From Alcaligenaceae bacterium (GTDB lineage: Bacteria > Pseudomonadota > Gammaproteobacteria > Burkholderiales > Burkholderiaceae_B), in the NCBI GenBank assembly GCA_012518515.1, contig JAAYRZ010000159.1, positions 1 through 52,977 of the forward strand: a DNA stretch of 52,977 nucleotides, read 5' to 3'. How positions within the stretch are numbered: position 1 is the first letter of the stretch; every line of letters starts with the position of its first letter. A program made the position numbers and the translations under genes. The notes below the pieces were generated by a model. It did no database searches. It saw only the letters and a program-made list of their open reading frames with translations, and had not been told where the DNA came from. Below are positions 38,530 through 48,365 of the stretch, one piece after another.

Positions 38530-40593
38530 TTATTCTCCTTGTAAAAGACTTTTAACAGCTTCAACTACTTTTTCAGCAGTTAAGCCAAAATATTCAAATA
38601 ACTCGCCAGCTGGAGCGGATGCACCATAGGTATCAATTCCTACCACCGCACCATCGCGACCAACGTATTTGTACCAAAGATCAGAACTACCTGCTTCAAC
38701 AGCCACTGTCGGTAAACTGCTTGGTAAGACGCTATCACGATAATCCCTAGACTGGCGATCAAAAACATTAGTAGAAGGCATGGACACAACACGAACCGCA
38801 ATACCTTCCTCAGCTAGTTTATCTTGAGCTTGTTTGGCAATCTCTACCTCTGAACCAGTAGCCACGATAACGGCCTGAGCATTAACCATATCACTCAACA
38901 CATAACCACCCTGGGCAATCTGCGCTACCGTCTCTGCATCTCTTGGCATAAAGGCCAAGTTCTGACGAGACAATAATAAAGCACTAGGTCCACCCTGCTG
39001 CACGTGATTACCCACAGTTACTGGGCGCTCCACTGCGGAACGCCAAGCCACTGCGGTTTCCACTGTATCGCAAGGACGCCAGACATCAAGATTAGGGATC
39101 AAGCGTAAACTGCTAGCATGCTCGATAGATTGGTGAGTAGGCCCATCCTCGCCCAGACCGATAGAGTCATGTGTAAAAATATGCACAACACGCTGCTTCA
39201 TCAACGCAGCCATACGAATGGCATTACGCGAATAATCAGAGAAGGTCAGGAACGTACCACCAAAAGGCAAGTAACCGCCATGTAAAGCTAGACCATTCAT
39301 CACTGCCGCCATACCAAACTCACGTACGCCGTAATTAATGTGGCGACCGGCAGGACTATCCTGACCAGCACGAACCGGCACTACACCCGGCCAATCAGTA
39401 AAGTTGGAACCAGTTAGGTCTGCTGAGCCACCTAGCATCTCGGGTAAGATCGCTTGTAAAGACTGAATCACAAACTGTGAAGCCTTACGAGTAGCGACAG
39501 TTTCACCTTTTTGTACCGTGTCGCTTAGGAACTGCTCAAACTGCTCGGCAAAATCCTGTGGTAAATCACCCTTCATGCGACGCTCAAATTCAGCCGCTAA
39601 CTCTGGATAAGCAGCAGCATAAGCAGCAAAACGCTGCGTCCACTCGGACTCACACTGCTCACCTGACGCGCACTGATCCCAAGCTGATTTTATCTCTTGA
39701 GGAATCACAAAAGGCTCTGCATCCCAGCCAATCGCCTCGCGCGTGGCCTGAATCTCGTCTGCACCTAAAGGCGCCCCATGAACCTTGGCTGTTCCAGCCA
39801 TATGTGGCGAGCCCTGGCCAATCACTGTCTGACAACAAATCAAGGTAGGACCACGGTCTGCTTCTGTGCTCCACGCTTTAGCCTGTTCAATCGCTGCATT
39901 AACGGCCTCGATATCATGACCATCAACCTGAGGAATCACCTGCCAACCATAGCTTTCAAAGCGTTTAGCAGTATCATCAGCGAACCAAGGCTGAACCTCA
40001 CCATCAATCGAAATGCCATTATCGTCATACATAACGATAAGCTTATTAAGCTTAAGGGTACCGGCTAAAGAGCAAGCCTCATGTGAAATACCCTCCATGA
40101 GACAACCATCACCAATAAACACATACGTATTGTGGTCAACAATCTCATGCTCAGGACGATTAAACTCCTTAGCCAAAAGCTGCTCTGCTAAAGCAAAACC
40201 AACGGCATTAGCCAATCCCTGACCCAAAGGGCCAGTCGTGGTCTCAATACCAGCCGTCACAAAGTTCTCTGGGTGACCAGGAGTTTTGGAATGCAATTGG
40301 CGGAAGTTTTTAATTTCCTCAATTGGTAAATCGTAGCCACTCAAGTGCAGCAAAGAGTAAATTAGCATAGAACCATGACCGTTTGATAAAACAAAGCGAT
40401 CACGATTAGGCCAGAGCGGATTCTTAGGGTTGTGATTAAGATGACGTGTCCAGAGTGCCACAGCAATCTCTGCCATACCCATAGGGGCACCGGGGTGTCC
40501 GGATTTGGCCTGTTGAACAGCGTCCATTGAAAGAGCGCGAATAGCGTTTGCTAAGTCCGTCAGTTGAATACCTGAGGAAGAGTTCATATCCAT
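38530..40593 (-). CDS. tkt: Transketolase
   Basis: Transketolase moves two-carbon units in the pentose phosphate and Calvin-type pathways using thiamine diphosphate. The 687-residue product shows the signatures [11 protein letters not shown], the TPP motif [13 protein letters not shown]...DDNGISIDG, and a second-domain [20 protein letters not shown] segment ([16 protein letters not shown]). Two near ATGs exist: 40593 and 40587. AGGA lies six bases before the second but abuts the first, so 40587 may be the true start. It is first in the tkt-gap-pgk operon and divergent from rsmE. Confidence 0.95.
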   Translation of the reverse strand: MDMNSSSGIQLTDLANAIRALSMDAVQQAKSGHPGAPMGMAEIAVALWTRHLNHNPKNPLWPNRDRFVLSNGHGSMLIYSLLHLSGYDLPIEEIKNFRQLHSKTPGHPENFVTAGIETTTGPLGQGLANAVGFALAEQLLAKEFNRPEHEIVDHNTYVFIGDGCLMEGISHEACSLAGTLKLNKLIVMYDDNGISIDGEVQPWFADDTAKRFESYGWQVIPQVDGHDIEAVNAAIEQAKAWSTEADRGPTLICCQTVIGQGSPHMAGTAKVHGAPLGADEIQATREAIGWDAEPFVIPQEIKSAWDQCASGEQCESEWTQRFAAYAAAYPELAAEFERRMKGDLPQDFAEQFEQFLSDTVQKGETVATRKASQFVIQSLQAILPEMLGGSADLTGSNFTDWPGVVPVRAGQDSPAGRHINYGVREFGMAAVMNGLALHGGYLPFGGTFLTFSDYSRNAIRMAALMKQRVVHIFTHDSIGLGEDGPTHQSIEHASSLRLIPNLDVWRPCDTVETAVAWRSAVERPVTVGNHVQQGGPSALLLSRQNLAFMPRDAETVAQIAQGGYVLSDMVNAQAVIVATGSEVEIAKQAQDKLAEEGIAVRVVSMPSTNVFDRQSRDYRDSVLPSSLPTVAVEAGSSDLWYKYVGRDGAVVGIDTYGASAPAGELFEYFGLTAEKVVEAVKSLLQGE

Positions 40594-40619
40594 CCTAAAT
40601 CAGAAATTTCGTTCTTTAA

Positions 40620-40648
40620 TTGACTTATAATTCTATCATTTATAGATT
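40620..40648 (+). promoter_or_regulatory. Candidate sigma-70 promoter for rsmE
   Basis: TTGACT (40620-40625) and TAGATT (40643-40648) are 17 bases apart. Transcription would start near 40655, leaving a very short leader that still contains GGAG before the ATG at 40664. Confidence 0.35.
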
Positions 40649-40663
40649 ACTGCTTGGAGCTTT

Positions 40664-41437
40664 ATGTCCTCACCACGCTTTTTCTACCCCAGTTCCTTGG
40701 CTACCGGTCAACTGATTAAATTGCCCCGTGAAATTGCCAATCATGCAGGCCGCAGTTTGCGTCTGCGTGATGGGGACATGATTACTTTATTTACTGGCCA
40801 AGGCGGCGAATTTGAGGCTGAACTTTACTTTGATGATGGCATTGCCATGGCTAAAATTGGTGCTTTTTCAGATGCCAATCGCCTTCCTCAAGGTAAAATC
40901 AGCATTGCTCAAGCACTACCCAGTGGCGACAAGATGGATTGGATCATCGAGAAAAACAGTGAGTTAGGGCTCTGCGCAATACAGCCCATCAAGGCTGAAC
41001 GGTCTATTCTTCAGTTGAGTGGCACACGCCTAGAAAAACGCCTCCAACGTTGGCAAGCCATAGCTAACAGCTCAGCAGAACAATGCGGCCGTAACATCCC
41101 CTTGGAAGTTAAAAACCTAAGCACGATAAAGCAATTTTTAGAACAACAGCAGCACGATTTAATCCTAGTTTGCCACCATGAAAACGGTGCTAAACTTACT
41201 GATTATTTAAAAGACTATATTAATGAGACAGCTCAGAGTGCACTACCAGACATTTGCCTAGTGATTGGCCCAGAGGGCGGATGGTCAGATAATGAACTCA
41301 ATTTATTTGAAGAGTATGCTACAACTCAGCAGAAGACACAGCTACAAAAAGTAATTTGGGGAGAGCGGGTTTTTAGAACAGAAACAGCGGCCATTGCTCT
41401 GGCCGCTGCTTGTTTAACATTATTTGATTGGAACTAA
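40664..41437 (+). CDS. rsmE: 16S rRNA (uracil(1498)-N(3))-methyltransferase RsmE
   Basis: RsmE methylates U1498 of 16S rRNA with S-adenosylmethionine. The 257-residue product has the N-terminal PUA-like RNA-binding region (HAGRSLRLRDGD) and the C-terminal SPOUT knot with VIGPEGGWSDNEL (about 201-213) and WGERVFRTETAAI. Length is typical. TTGGAG precedes the ATG. It is divergent from tkt and converges on the orphan barstar gene over 25 bp with no clear terminator. Confidence 0.94.
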   Translation: MSSPRFFYPSSLATGQLIKLPREIANHAGRSLRLRDGDMITLFTGQGGEFEAELYFDDGIAMAKIGAFSDANRLPQGKISIAQALPSGDKMDWIIEKNSELGLCAIQPIKAERSILQLSGTRLEKRLQRWQAIANSSAEQCGRNIPLEVKNLSTIKQFLEQQQHDLILVCHHENGAKLTDYLKDYINETAQSALPDICLVIGPEGGWSDNELNLFEEYATTQQKTQLQKVIWGERVFRTETAAIALAAACLTLFDWN

Positions 41438-41462
41438 ATCGACTTAAAGGATTGATTAGAAC

Positions 41463-41936
41463 CTAGTCACCAGAAATTTCACCGTAACGCGTTGGTGCCT
41501 TACCCGGCTCCGGCGCCTCGTGTGGCCCCGTATGCTCGATAAAATAACCAAAATAACGCCCTTTGCTTTCAGCAAATTGACTGACGTCTACTAAGATGCC
41601 ATCTAGCTGCTTAGCAAAATCTCTAAGCGCCTCATCAGCCGAGTGCAATTGATTAAGCCACAGCACCATCCCCTTTTTTTGATCAGATACGGTCTCATTG
41701 AGACAATCAAGCAAAGCCTCTGTATCTGAACCAAAAAAAGAAGGATAATCTACTGCCTTAGAAATCGCCCGTAATACCGCAGAAATATTGCGAGCTTTAT
41801 CACAATTTACTTCAAAAAAAACAATGCCATTGGAAGCAGCAGACTCCCTGACTGCTTCCACAATAGCAAGAGTCGCAGGAATTTCGCCGCTTACATCAAA
41901 GACTTGCTCTAAGCTTGTCGCCTTTTGTTTGACCAT
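41463..41936 (-). CDS. Barstar-family protein without ribonuclease partner
   Basis: The 157-residue product contains a barstar-like fold: VDYPSFFGSDTEALLDCLNE aligns with the barstar YYGENLDALWDCL region. D77 keeps the key Asp39 position, while E73 replaces Asp35. The N-terminal 35 residues and the Pro-rich C-terminal tail (PHEAPEPGKAPTRYG) are extensions. No ribonuclease gene is nearby. It is 72 bp downstream of a malic enzyme on the same strand; such barstar genes are, as I recall, found beside malic enzymes in other Burkholderiales. Function unknown; it might inhibit an unlinked RNase or act otherwise. AGGAGATGAG supports the start. Confidence 0.8.
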   Translation of the reverse strand: MVKQKATSLEQVFDVSGEIPATLAIVEAVRESAASNGIVFFEVNCDKARNISAVLRAISKAVDYPSFFGSDTEALLDCLNETVSDQKKGMVLWLNQLHSADEALRDFAKQLDGILVDVSQFAESKGRYFGYFIEHTGPHEAPEPGKAPTRYGEISGD

Positions 41937-42008
41937 CTCATCTCCTCAAACAAGCAATTACTGAGATATTTAAATTTAAAAACGACCTAGCGGCGAAATG
42001 CCTTTTGA

Positions 42009-44297
42009 CTAGCGTGTATTTGCATCAACTACTGCTAAGACCGTCATGTTAATAATTCTTCTTACAGTGGCACTAGAGGTCAAAATATGGACTGGTTTTT
42101 TACATCCTAAAAGGAAAGGACCAATTGACACATTACTACCGACTGAAGACTTCAATAAATTATATGCAATATTACCACTTTGCATATCAGGGCAAATGAC
42201 TAGATTTGCACTACCAGTTAATGGGGAGTCCGGCATACGATCCAGACGTAACCGCTCATCCAGAGCCATATCACCGTGCATCTCACCATCAATTTCCAGC
42301 TCAGGATCACGCTCACGAATGATTTCCAATGCCTGACGCATTTTCTCACCAGACATGGGATAATCCGTACCATAGTCAGAGGAAGACAATAAAGCCACTT
42401 TAGGCTTGATTTTCATATGTCTTAGCTCCTCAGAGGCCATGAGAGTAATCTCGGCAATTTCCTCAGCACTAGGATCAGGATTTACGTGTGTATCGGCAAT
42501 AGCAATCATACGCTCAGGTAGAATTAACAAGCTTAGACCAGCATAAGTACTGATTCCATCATCCTTACCTAGCACCTGATCAATCCACTGCAAGTGACCA
42601 GCGTAGTTACCTGCGGTACCGCAAATCATGCCATCAGCTTCACCAAAGTGCATAAGCATAGCACCGATTAAGGTCATGCGTCGACGCATTTCTACACGGG
42701 CTAAATCTTTACTCACCCCTAGACGTTTACGCATCTCCCAATAGGCCTGCCAGTAACGCTTGTAGCGCTCATCCATCTCAGGGTTAACCACTTCAACATC
42801 TTTATCTAAGTCAATACGTAAACCGTAACGCTTGATGCGCTCAGCTAGAACGTCCGGACGACCAACTAAAATCGGCGCGCAAATCTTTTCATCAATAAGT
42901 ACCTGCACAGCACGCAAAATACGCTCATCCTCACCCTCAGTAAAGACAATACGAGATTTTTTATCTTGCTCGATATTAAACTCTCTGGCCATAGCGAACA
43001 ATGGTCGCATAAAGGCACCTGAATGATATACGAACTCTTTTAAGCTACTAATATACTCTTCAAAATCCTCGATTGGACGCGAGGCTACGCCATCCTCCAT
43101 TGCCGCTTTAGCAACGGCAGGTGCAATGCGTGTAATTAGACGTGGATCAAGTGGCTTAGGAATCAAATACTGCGGACCAAAAGAAATCTCTGTGCTGTCA
43201 TAAGCTGCTGCTACACGCTCATTCTGCTCTTCTTTGGCCAAATCACAAATCGCATGAACACATGCAATTTCCATGTTACGAGTAATACCGATTGCACCAA
43301 CATCTAGCGCCCCACGGAAAATGTAAGGGAAACAAAGTACGTTATTGACCTGATTCGGGTAGTCAGAACGACCTGTAGCCAATACCGCATCAGGACGCAC
43401 TTCCTTAGCTAACTCAGGAAGAATTTCTGGCTCTGGGTTAGCAAGTGCCAAAATTAATGGTTTTTCGGCCATTTTCTTGACCATCTCTTGTTTTAAAACA
43501 CCACCAGCGGACAAACCTAAGAAAACGTCAGCCCCATCAATAATCTGGTCCAAAGTTCTGAGAGAGGTGTCTTGAGCGTAACGAGATTTCTTCTCATCCA
43601 TCAGCAAAGTACGTCCCTGATAAACAACACCTTCAATATCGCTAACCCAGATATTTTCTAAAGGTAAACCAAGGTCTTCTAGCAAATCTAAACAAGCAAG
43701 AGCTGCAGCGCCAGCGCCTGAAACAACTAGCTTTACCTCTTTAATATTCTTGTCAACAACATTCAAGCCGTTAATAAAAGCTGCTGCCACACAAATAGCG
43801 GTACCATGCTGATCGTCATGAAACACAGGGATACGCATACGTTCGCGTAGTTTCTTCTCGACGATAAAACACTCGGGCGCTTTGATGTCCTCTAAGTTAA
43901 TTCCGCCAAAAGTCGGCTCTAAACCAGCAATAATTTCTATTAGCTTTTCGGGATCCTTTTCATTAATCTCAATATCAAAACAATCAATCCCGGCAAAGGT
44001 TTTAAAGAGTACTGACTTTCCTTCCATCACTGGCTTAGAAGCGAGTGCCCCAATATCACCTAAGCCTAAAACGGCTGTACCGTTAGTGATAACACCCACT
44101 AAGTTAGAGCGCGCCGTATATAAACTGGCATTAGCCGAATCCTTGACGATCTCTTCACAAGCCGCTGCGACACCAGGCGAATAGGCTAACGCCAAATCTC
44201 GCTGGTTAGCTAACTTTTTAGTTGCTTCAACCGAAATTTTTCCCGGTTTACCCTGACGATGGTAATGCAAGGCTGCTTCACGCAAATTCTCGTTCAT
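42009..44297 (-). CDS. maeB: NADP-dependent malic enzyme with C-terminal phosphotransacetylase domain (copy 2)
   Basis: This 762-residue protein has the same two-part architecture as the copy at 21212: malic enzyme plus NAD(P)-binding region, then a PTA-like domain from about residue 430. Core motifs are conserved ([37 protein letters not shown]), but the copies differ throughout, so they are paralogues and not a recent duplication. It lacks the acidic tail of copy 1. AAGGAAAG gives a good RBS. No palindromes like those before copy 1 are seen; a CGCCTA/TAGGCG hairpin lies upstream. The two may differ in allosteric control or expression. Confidence 0.93.
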   Translation of the reverse strand: MNENLREAALHYHRQGKPGKISVEATKKLANQRDLALAYSPGVAAACEEIVKDSANASLYTARSNLVGVITNGTAVLGLGDIGALASKPVMEGKSVLFKTFAGIDCFDIEINEKDPEKLIEIIAGLEPTFGGINLEDIKAPECFIVEKKLRERMRIPVFHDDQHGTAICVAAAFINGLNVVDKNIKEVKLVVSGAGAAALACLDLLEDLGLPLENIWVSDIEGVVYQGRTLLMDEKKSRYAQDTSLRTLDQIIDGADVFLGLSAGGVLKQEMVKKMAEKPLILALANPEPEILPELAKEVRPDAVLATGRSDYPNQVNNVLCFPYIFRGALDVGAIGITRNMEIACVHAICDLAKEEQNERVAAAYDSTEISFGPQYLIPKPLDPRLITRIAPAVAKAAMEDGVASRPIEDFEEYISSLKEFVYHSGAFMRPLFAMAREFNIEQDKKSRIVFTEGEDERILRAVQVLIDEKICAPILVGRPDVLAERIKRYGLRIDLDKDVEVVNPEMDERYKRYWQAYWEMRKRLGVSKDLARVEMRRRMTLIGAMLMHFGEADGMICGTAGNYAGHLQWIDQVLGKDDGISTYAGLSLLILPERMIAIADTHVNPDPSAEEIAEITLMASEELRHMKIKPKVALLSSSDYGTDYPMSGEKMRQALEIIRERDPELEIDGEMHGDMALDERLRLDRMPDSPLTGSANLVICPDMQSGNIAYNLLKSSVGSNVSIGPFLLGCKKPVHILTSSATVRRIINMTVLAVVDANTR

Positions 44298-44360
44298 TAA
44301 CTTTCCTTTAAAAACCCTTTTGATTGCTGAGTGCTGATGTAATAATATTTGTCTCTCAAC

Positions 44361-44384
44361 CGCCTACACAGTGAGCCATAGGCG
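44361..44384 (-). repeat. Hairpin upstream of malic enzyme copy 2
   Basis: CGCCTA (44361-44366) and TAGGCG (44379-44384) form a 6-bp stem with a 12-base loop, between the unknown gene at 44433 and maeB copy 2. No T-run follows on the minus strand. It is possibly a weak terminator or leader element. Confidence 0.35.
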
Positions 44385-44432
44385 ATTAAATTAATTTCTA
44401 CTTATACTAACTTATTCTGCGGCTGATTACAG

Positions 44433-45341
44433 CTAAAAAGGCCTAAACAGCTCGTCTAAGTATGGATATCGTCCCATCGGATCAAATGAACCCTTAATTT
44501 CGCTATCCTCCATGCCACCGCATTCGCCTGAATCATACAGTTCACTCCATTGCTCAGTACTTAACAAATGGCGCTTAGTGGCAGGAATTTTTCTGATAAC
44601 TAACGACTGTACCCACACCAAACTACCCCGATGTCCTTGAAAAACTCTCGCAATATTGGCATCAACTAGCTTTTTGTGCAGCGCTTCAAAACGATAAGCA
44701 TAGGACCAACTATCTGCACTCAAAGCTTCCTGAATCACAGGCTTTTGTAATAATTCAAAGAGTCGTGGAATGGACTTATGTAACAAAGGAATGCTTAATG
44801 GTGAAGTATCATTAACACCAAAACCGCCAATTACTGCGGCATCGCCATTAGCAAAAAGCACTTGAATACGCTCAACTCCTGACAAGAAACTCAGGCCAGG
44901 CCGGACATCATGATATTGTGGATCAGCAAACCACTGAGCTAAACTCAGATGTGGCGGCACCCCGACAAACTGCTCATAACCTTGCTCCAACAAGGTACCC
45001 ACTAAGGTGCCTGCTTGCGCCAAACAAGCTTCATCACTAAAATAATCAACCCCACCTAACTCAGGCGAATGCTTTAACCATAAGCCTGCGCGCCCGGTCA
45101 ATCGACCAACAGGCAAGGTACCATCAAGCACCAAAGCAATGTCATATTCTTGAGCTAAAGCTCTAGCATGCTCAAATTCAAGTTCACGCTCTAGTTGCAA
45201 TCGAGCCTGTGGATAACCATCTTCACTATCCGCTAAAGTCTCCCACTGCCCAGAGGCAAAACGACGCAACCTGGTACAAAACTTGTCCCATGGTTCATTT
45301 GATGAGTTTTTTTTGAAATTTAAAAAGGAACGCCGATCCAT
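44433..45341 (-). CDS. Uncharacterised protein, possible FAD-linked oxidase-like fold
   Basis: I do not recognise a named family. The 302-residue product starts MDRRSFLNFKK, and an upstream GTG would add only four residues. The segment ARLQLERELEFEHARALAQEYDIALVLDG and the following strands recall the FAD-binding PCMH fold (N-terminal half of FAD-linked oxidases), but the usual glycine-rich FAD loop is not clear and the C-terminal half is short. The RRSFL start resembles a Tat motif, but no hydrophobic segment follows, so export is unlikely. Its position upstream of maeB copy 2 and divergent from an aminotransferase gives no clear hint. Confidence 0.6.
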   Translation of the reverse strand: MDRRSFLNFKKNSSNEPWDKFCTRLRRFASGQWETLADSEDGYPQARLQLERELEFEHARALAQEYDIALVLDGTLPVGRLTGRAGLWLKHSPELGGVDYFSDEACLAQAGTLVGTLLEQGYEQFVGVPPHLSLAQWFADPQYHDVRPGLSFLSGVERIQVLFANGDAAVIGGFGVNDTSPLSIPLLHKSIPRLFELLQKPVIQEALSADSWSYAYRFEALHKKLVDANIARVFQGHRGSLVWVQSLVIRKIPATKRHLLSTEQWSELYDSGECGGMEDSEIKGSFDPMGRYPYLDELFRPF

Positions 45342-45486
45342 GTATGTTGACACTCAAATCGTTAACAGTACTACTCGAAGAGCAAAGCAAGGAGCCTAAG
45401 AAGTATAATGCTTTTTTGCTTTCTTAATAAAAATGTCATACTGTAAATAACTCAGATATATCTTTTTTTCTATCAGGCATATTAAC

Positions 45487-46650
45487 ATGTTGAAACCCGC
45501 TAATCGCGTTATGGAGTCCGTAACTTTTCATGCAGTAGAATTTGCAAAAAAAGCACAATTGCTACGCGAATCCGGACGCGATATTGTCAGTTTAAGTATT
45601 GGTGAACCCGATTTCACTGCTCCTCCCCTAGTCTGCGAAACCCTAGTTAAGGCGTCACAAAGCGGACTCAGTGGCTATAGCCCAACGCTTGGCCTTGAGC
45701 CATTACGTTTGTGCATTGCCGACTATTATAATGAGCAGTTCGGCACGAAGATTAACCACAATCAGGTCATTGTCACTACAGGTGCCTCGGGAGGCTTGTT
45801 ACTAGCATGTCAAACCATGCTAAACCCCGGTGATGAAGTACTGATGCCGGATCCGTACTACCCAGCAAACTTTAACTTTATTCTGACTGCCGGAGCCAGT
45901 ACAAAATTGATTCCCTGCACACCAGAGGAACGCTTCCAGTTATCAGCAGAGAAAATTAAAGCCAATTGGGGTCCCAAAACTCGTGCAGTGCTAATCGCCT
46001 CTCCTAGCAATCCGACGGGTACTAGCATCACCGAAGAGGAACTTACTAAAATCTGTGCCGTAGTTAAGTCACTCGGTGGTTTTGTTATTTTAGATGAAAT
46101 TTATCTAGGCTTAAGTTATGACGGTCAAGCTAAATCCGGACTAGCACTGGATCCAGATATTATTGTCATCAATAGTTTTTCCAAATATTTTAATATGACC
46201 GGCTGGCGCCTAGGGTGGATTATTGCACCCGAATACTTGGTACCTGCTTTTGAGAAGATTTCCAGCAGTTTGACCATTTGCGCACCAACCCTGTCTCAAC
46301 ATGCAGCCATTTCTTGCTTTGCGCCAGAGTCGATCGCACTGTATGACAAAAGACGCGCTGCCTTTAAAGAAAGGCGCGACTATTTATTACCAGAACTTGA
46401 GCGTCTAGGACTTGATGTACCGGTCAAACCGGATGGGGCATTTTATATTTATTGCGATATCAGCAAATACAGCGACGATAGCGTAGACTTCGCTAATCAA
46501 TTACTGGAAAAAGCAGGCGTTGCCACTGTACCCGGTCTAGATTTTGGTCCCGCTTATGCTAAAAAAATGCTACGCCTATCCTATGCAACAGGGATTGATC
46601 AATTAAAAGTAGCAGTTCAACGACTAGAGGATTTTTTAGGTGAAATATAA
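45487..46650 (+). CDS. Class I PLP-dependent aminotransferase
   Basis: The 387-residue product is a fold-type I aminotransferase of the aspartate/AlaA-like group. It shows SIGEPDF near the N-terminus, the SPSNPTGT motif at about 172-179, ILDEIY, and the PLP-binding lysine K233 in [15 protein letters not shown]. The C-terminal LRLSYAT holds the carboxylate-binding arginine. The amino-donor specificity cannot be read from sequence; alanine or aspartate aminotransferase roles are both plausible. It overlaps ubiD by 11 bases, indicating coupled translation, although the two reactions are not linked in a known pathway. Confidence 0.88.
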   Translation: MLKPANRVMESVTFHAVEFAKKAQLLRESGRDIVSLSIGEPDFTAPPLVCETLVKASQSGLSGYSPTLGLEPLRLCIADYYNEQFGTKINHNQVIVTTGASGGLLLACQTMLNPGDEVLMPDPYYPANFNFILTAGASTKLIPCTPEERFQLSAEKIKANWGPKTRAVLIASPSNPTGTSITEEELTKICAVVKSLGGFVILDEIYLGLSYDGQAKSGLALDPDIIVINSFSKYFNMTGWRLGWIIAPEYLVPAFEKISSSLTICAPTLSQHAAISCFAPESIALYDKRRAAFKERRDYLLPELERLGLDVPVKPDGAFYIYCDISKYSDDSVDFANQLLEKAGVATVPGLDFGPAYAKKMLRLSYATGIDQLKVAVQRLEDFLGEI

Positions 46651-48193
46651 AGATCTCAGAGATTTTCTAAAGCAATTAGAACAACGTGGACAATTAACGA
46701 CCACAGACGTGGCAGTCTCTACACATTTGGAGATGACCGAACTGAGTGATCGGGTGCTTAGAGCTGAAGGCCCTGCCCTACTATTTAATCAGGCGGAACA
46801 CAACGGTCAAACAGCGTCTATGCCCGTACTCACTAATTTATTTGGTACACCCGAGCGAGTTGCTTGGGGCATGGGTGCAGAGAACACCTCAGCACTACGA
46901 GAAGTGGGTGAGTTACTAGCTGAGCTTCGTGAACCTCAGCCACCCCGTGGCCTCAAGGATGCCTTTTCAAAGGTTTCCATGCTTAAATCCGCTCTCTGGG
47001 ACATGGCACCGAAAATCCAACGCTCTGCTCCTTGTCAGGAAGTCGTATTAGAAGGAGAACAGGTTGACTTAAACCAGATCCCTGTGCAAACTTGCTGGCC
47101 AGGTGATATCGCCCCCTTGATTACCTGGGGACTGGTGATTACCAAAGGCCCTAATGCCAAGCGTCAGAACCTAGGGATTTACCGACAGCAATTACTCGGC
47201 CCTAACAAATTAATCATGCGTTGGCTCTCACACCGTGGTGGTGCCTTAGACTTCAGAGATCATGCTTTAGCCAACCCCGGCAAGCCCTTTCCAATCAGTG
47301 TTGCCTTAGGTGCTGACCCAGCAACCATTTTAGGTGCCGTTACCCCGGTCCCAGATAGCTTGTCAGAATACCAGTTTGCTGGTTTACTGAGAGGCTCACG
47401 AACCGAGCTAATCAAATCCATCGGTAATGACTTACATGTACCTGCTGGGGCAGAAATCATCCTCGAAGGACATATTCTGCCACGCAACCACCCTGATGCC
47501 ATTACACCCGAATTAACTGATGACATGCCCCCTATTCCAGGCGGTTTTTTATCCGAATACGAGGTGGCCTTAGAAGGACCTTATGGGGACCATACAGGCT
47601 ATTACAACGAACAAGACTGGTTCCCTGTCTTTACCGTTGAGCGCATCACTATGCGTAAAGAGCCTATATACCACAGTACCTACACTGGTAAACCACCAGA
47701 TGAACCGGCTGTTTTGGGTGTTGCTTTAAATGAGGTCTTCGTGCCTTTACTACGTAAGCAACTACCTGAAATCGTCGATTTCTACCTCCCACCCGAGGGT
47801 TGTAGTTATCGTATGGCAGTGGTCTCCATCCGCAAGCAGTATGCAGGTCATGCTAAACGCGTCATGTTTGGTGTTTGGAGTATTTTACGTCAATTCATGT
47901 ATACCAAATTTATCGTTATAGTTGATGAAGACGTAGATACTCGTGACTGGAAGGAAGTCATTTGGGCCATGACGACACGCATGGATCCAGCCCGTGATAC
48001 CTTATTAGTAGAAAATACCCCTATTGATTATCTGGACTTTGCCTCCCCCGTATCGGGTCTTGGGGGTAAAATGGGGATGGACGCAACTAACAAGTGGCCG
48101 GGTGAGACCGATAGAGAGTGGGGTATCCCCATCACCATGGACCAAGATGTAAAAACTCGAGTCGACGAGCTTTGGCAGCAACTTGGATTTTAA
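46640..48193 (+). CDS. ubiD: UbiD, 3-octaprenyl-4-hydroxybenzoate decarboxylase
   Basis: UbiD decarboxylates the prenylated 4-hydroxybenzoate ring in ubiquinone synthesis and needs the prenylated FMN made by UbiX, which is not in this window. The 517-residue product aligns with E. coli UbiD (497) over its length: [18 protein letters not shown] at the start, [23 protein letters not shown] and [16 protein letters not shown] in the middle. The conserved Arg and Glu residues of the E-R-E site appear to be kept. The start is GTG inside the aminotransferase gene, with AGGA nine bases upstream. Aryl-decarboxylase paralogues exist, but this length and N-terminus fit UbiD. Confidence 0.93.
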   Translation: MKYKDLRDFLKQLEQRGQLTTTDVAVSTHLEMTELSDRVLRAEGPALLFNQAEHNGQTASMPVLTNLFGTPERVAWGMGAENTSALREVGELLAELREPQPPRGLKDAFSKVSMLKSALWDMAPKIQRSAPCQEVVLEGEQVDLNQIPVQTCWPGDIAPLITWGLVITKGPNAKRQNLGIYRQQLLGPNKLIMRWLSHRGGALDFRDHALANPGKPFPISVALGADPATILGAVTPVPDSLSEYQFAGLLRGSRTELIKSIGNDLHVPAGAEIILEGHILPRNHPDAITPELTDDMPPIPGGFLSEYEVALEGPYGDHTGYYNEQDWFPVFTVERITMRKEPIYHSTYTGKPPDEPAVLGVALNEVFVPLLRKQLPEIVDFYLPPEGCSYRMAVVSIRKQYAGHAKRVMFGVWSILRQFMYTKFIVIVDEDVDTRDWKEVIWAMTTRMDPARDTLLVENTPIDYLDFASPVSGLGGKMGMDATNKWPGETDREWGIPITMDQDVKTRVDELWQQLGF

Positions 48194-48252
48194 ATATTTT
48201 TATTAAAAACAAGGCCTTAGCTTACAAGTACCGCTAGCATAAATTAAAATAT

Positions 48253-48293
48253 AGCGCTTAACTCCTAAATAATCCCCTTAGGAACAAAGCGCT
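48253..48293 (+). terminator. Probable terminator after ubiD
   Basis: Outer arms AGCGCTT/AAGCGCT (48253-48259, 48287-48293) and inner arms CCTAA/TTAGG (48264-48268, 48278-48282) form a two-step hairpin followed by TTTATGCTTT. Confidence 0.6.
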
Positions 48294-48365
48294 TTTATGC
48301 TTTGTCCAAAAAAGATTAATAACAACTAGATAGTTTGTCACCCAAGAAGCGACGATTTAAAGCAC

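Noticed and set aside
44433..45353. RRSFL start of the unknown protein as a Tat signal
   Set aside because: No hydrophobic segment follows the arginine pair.
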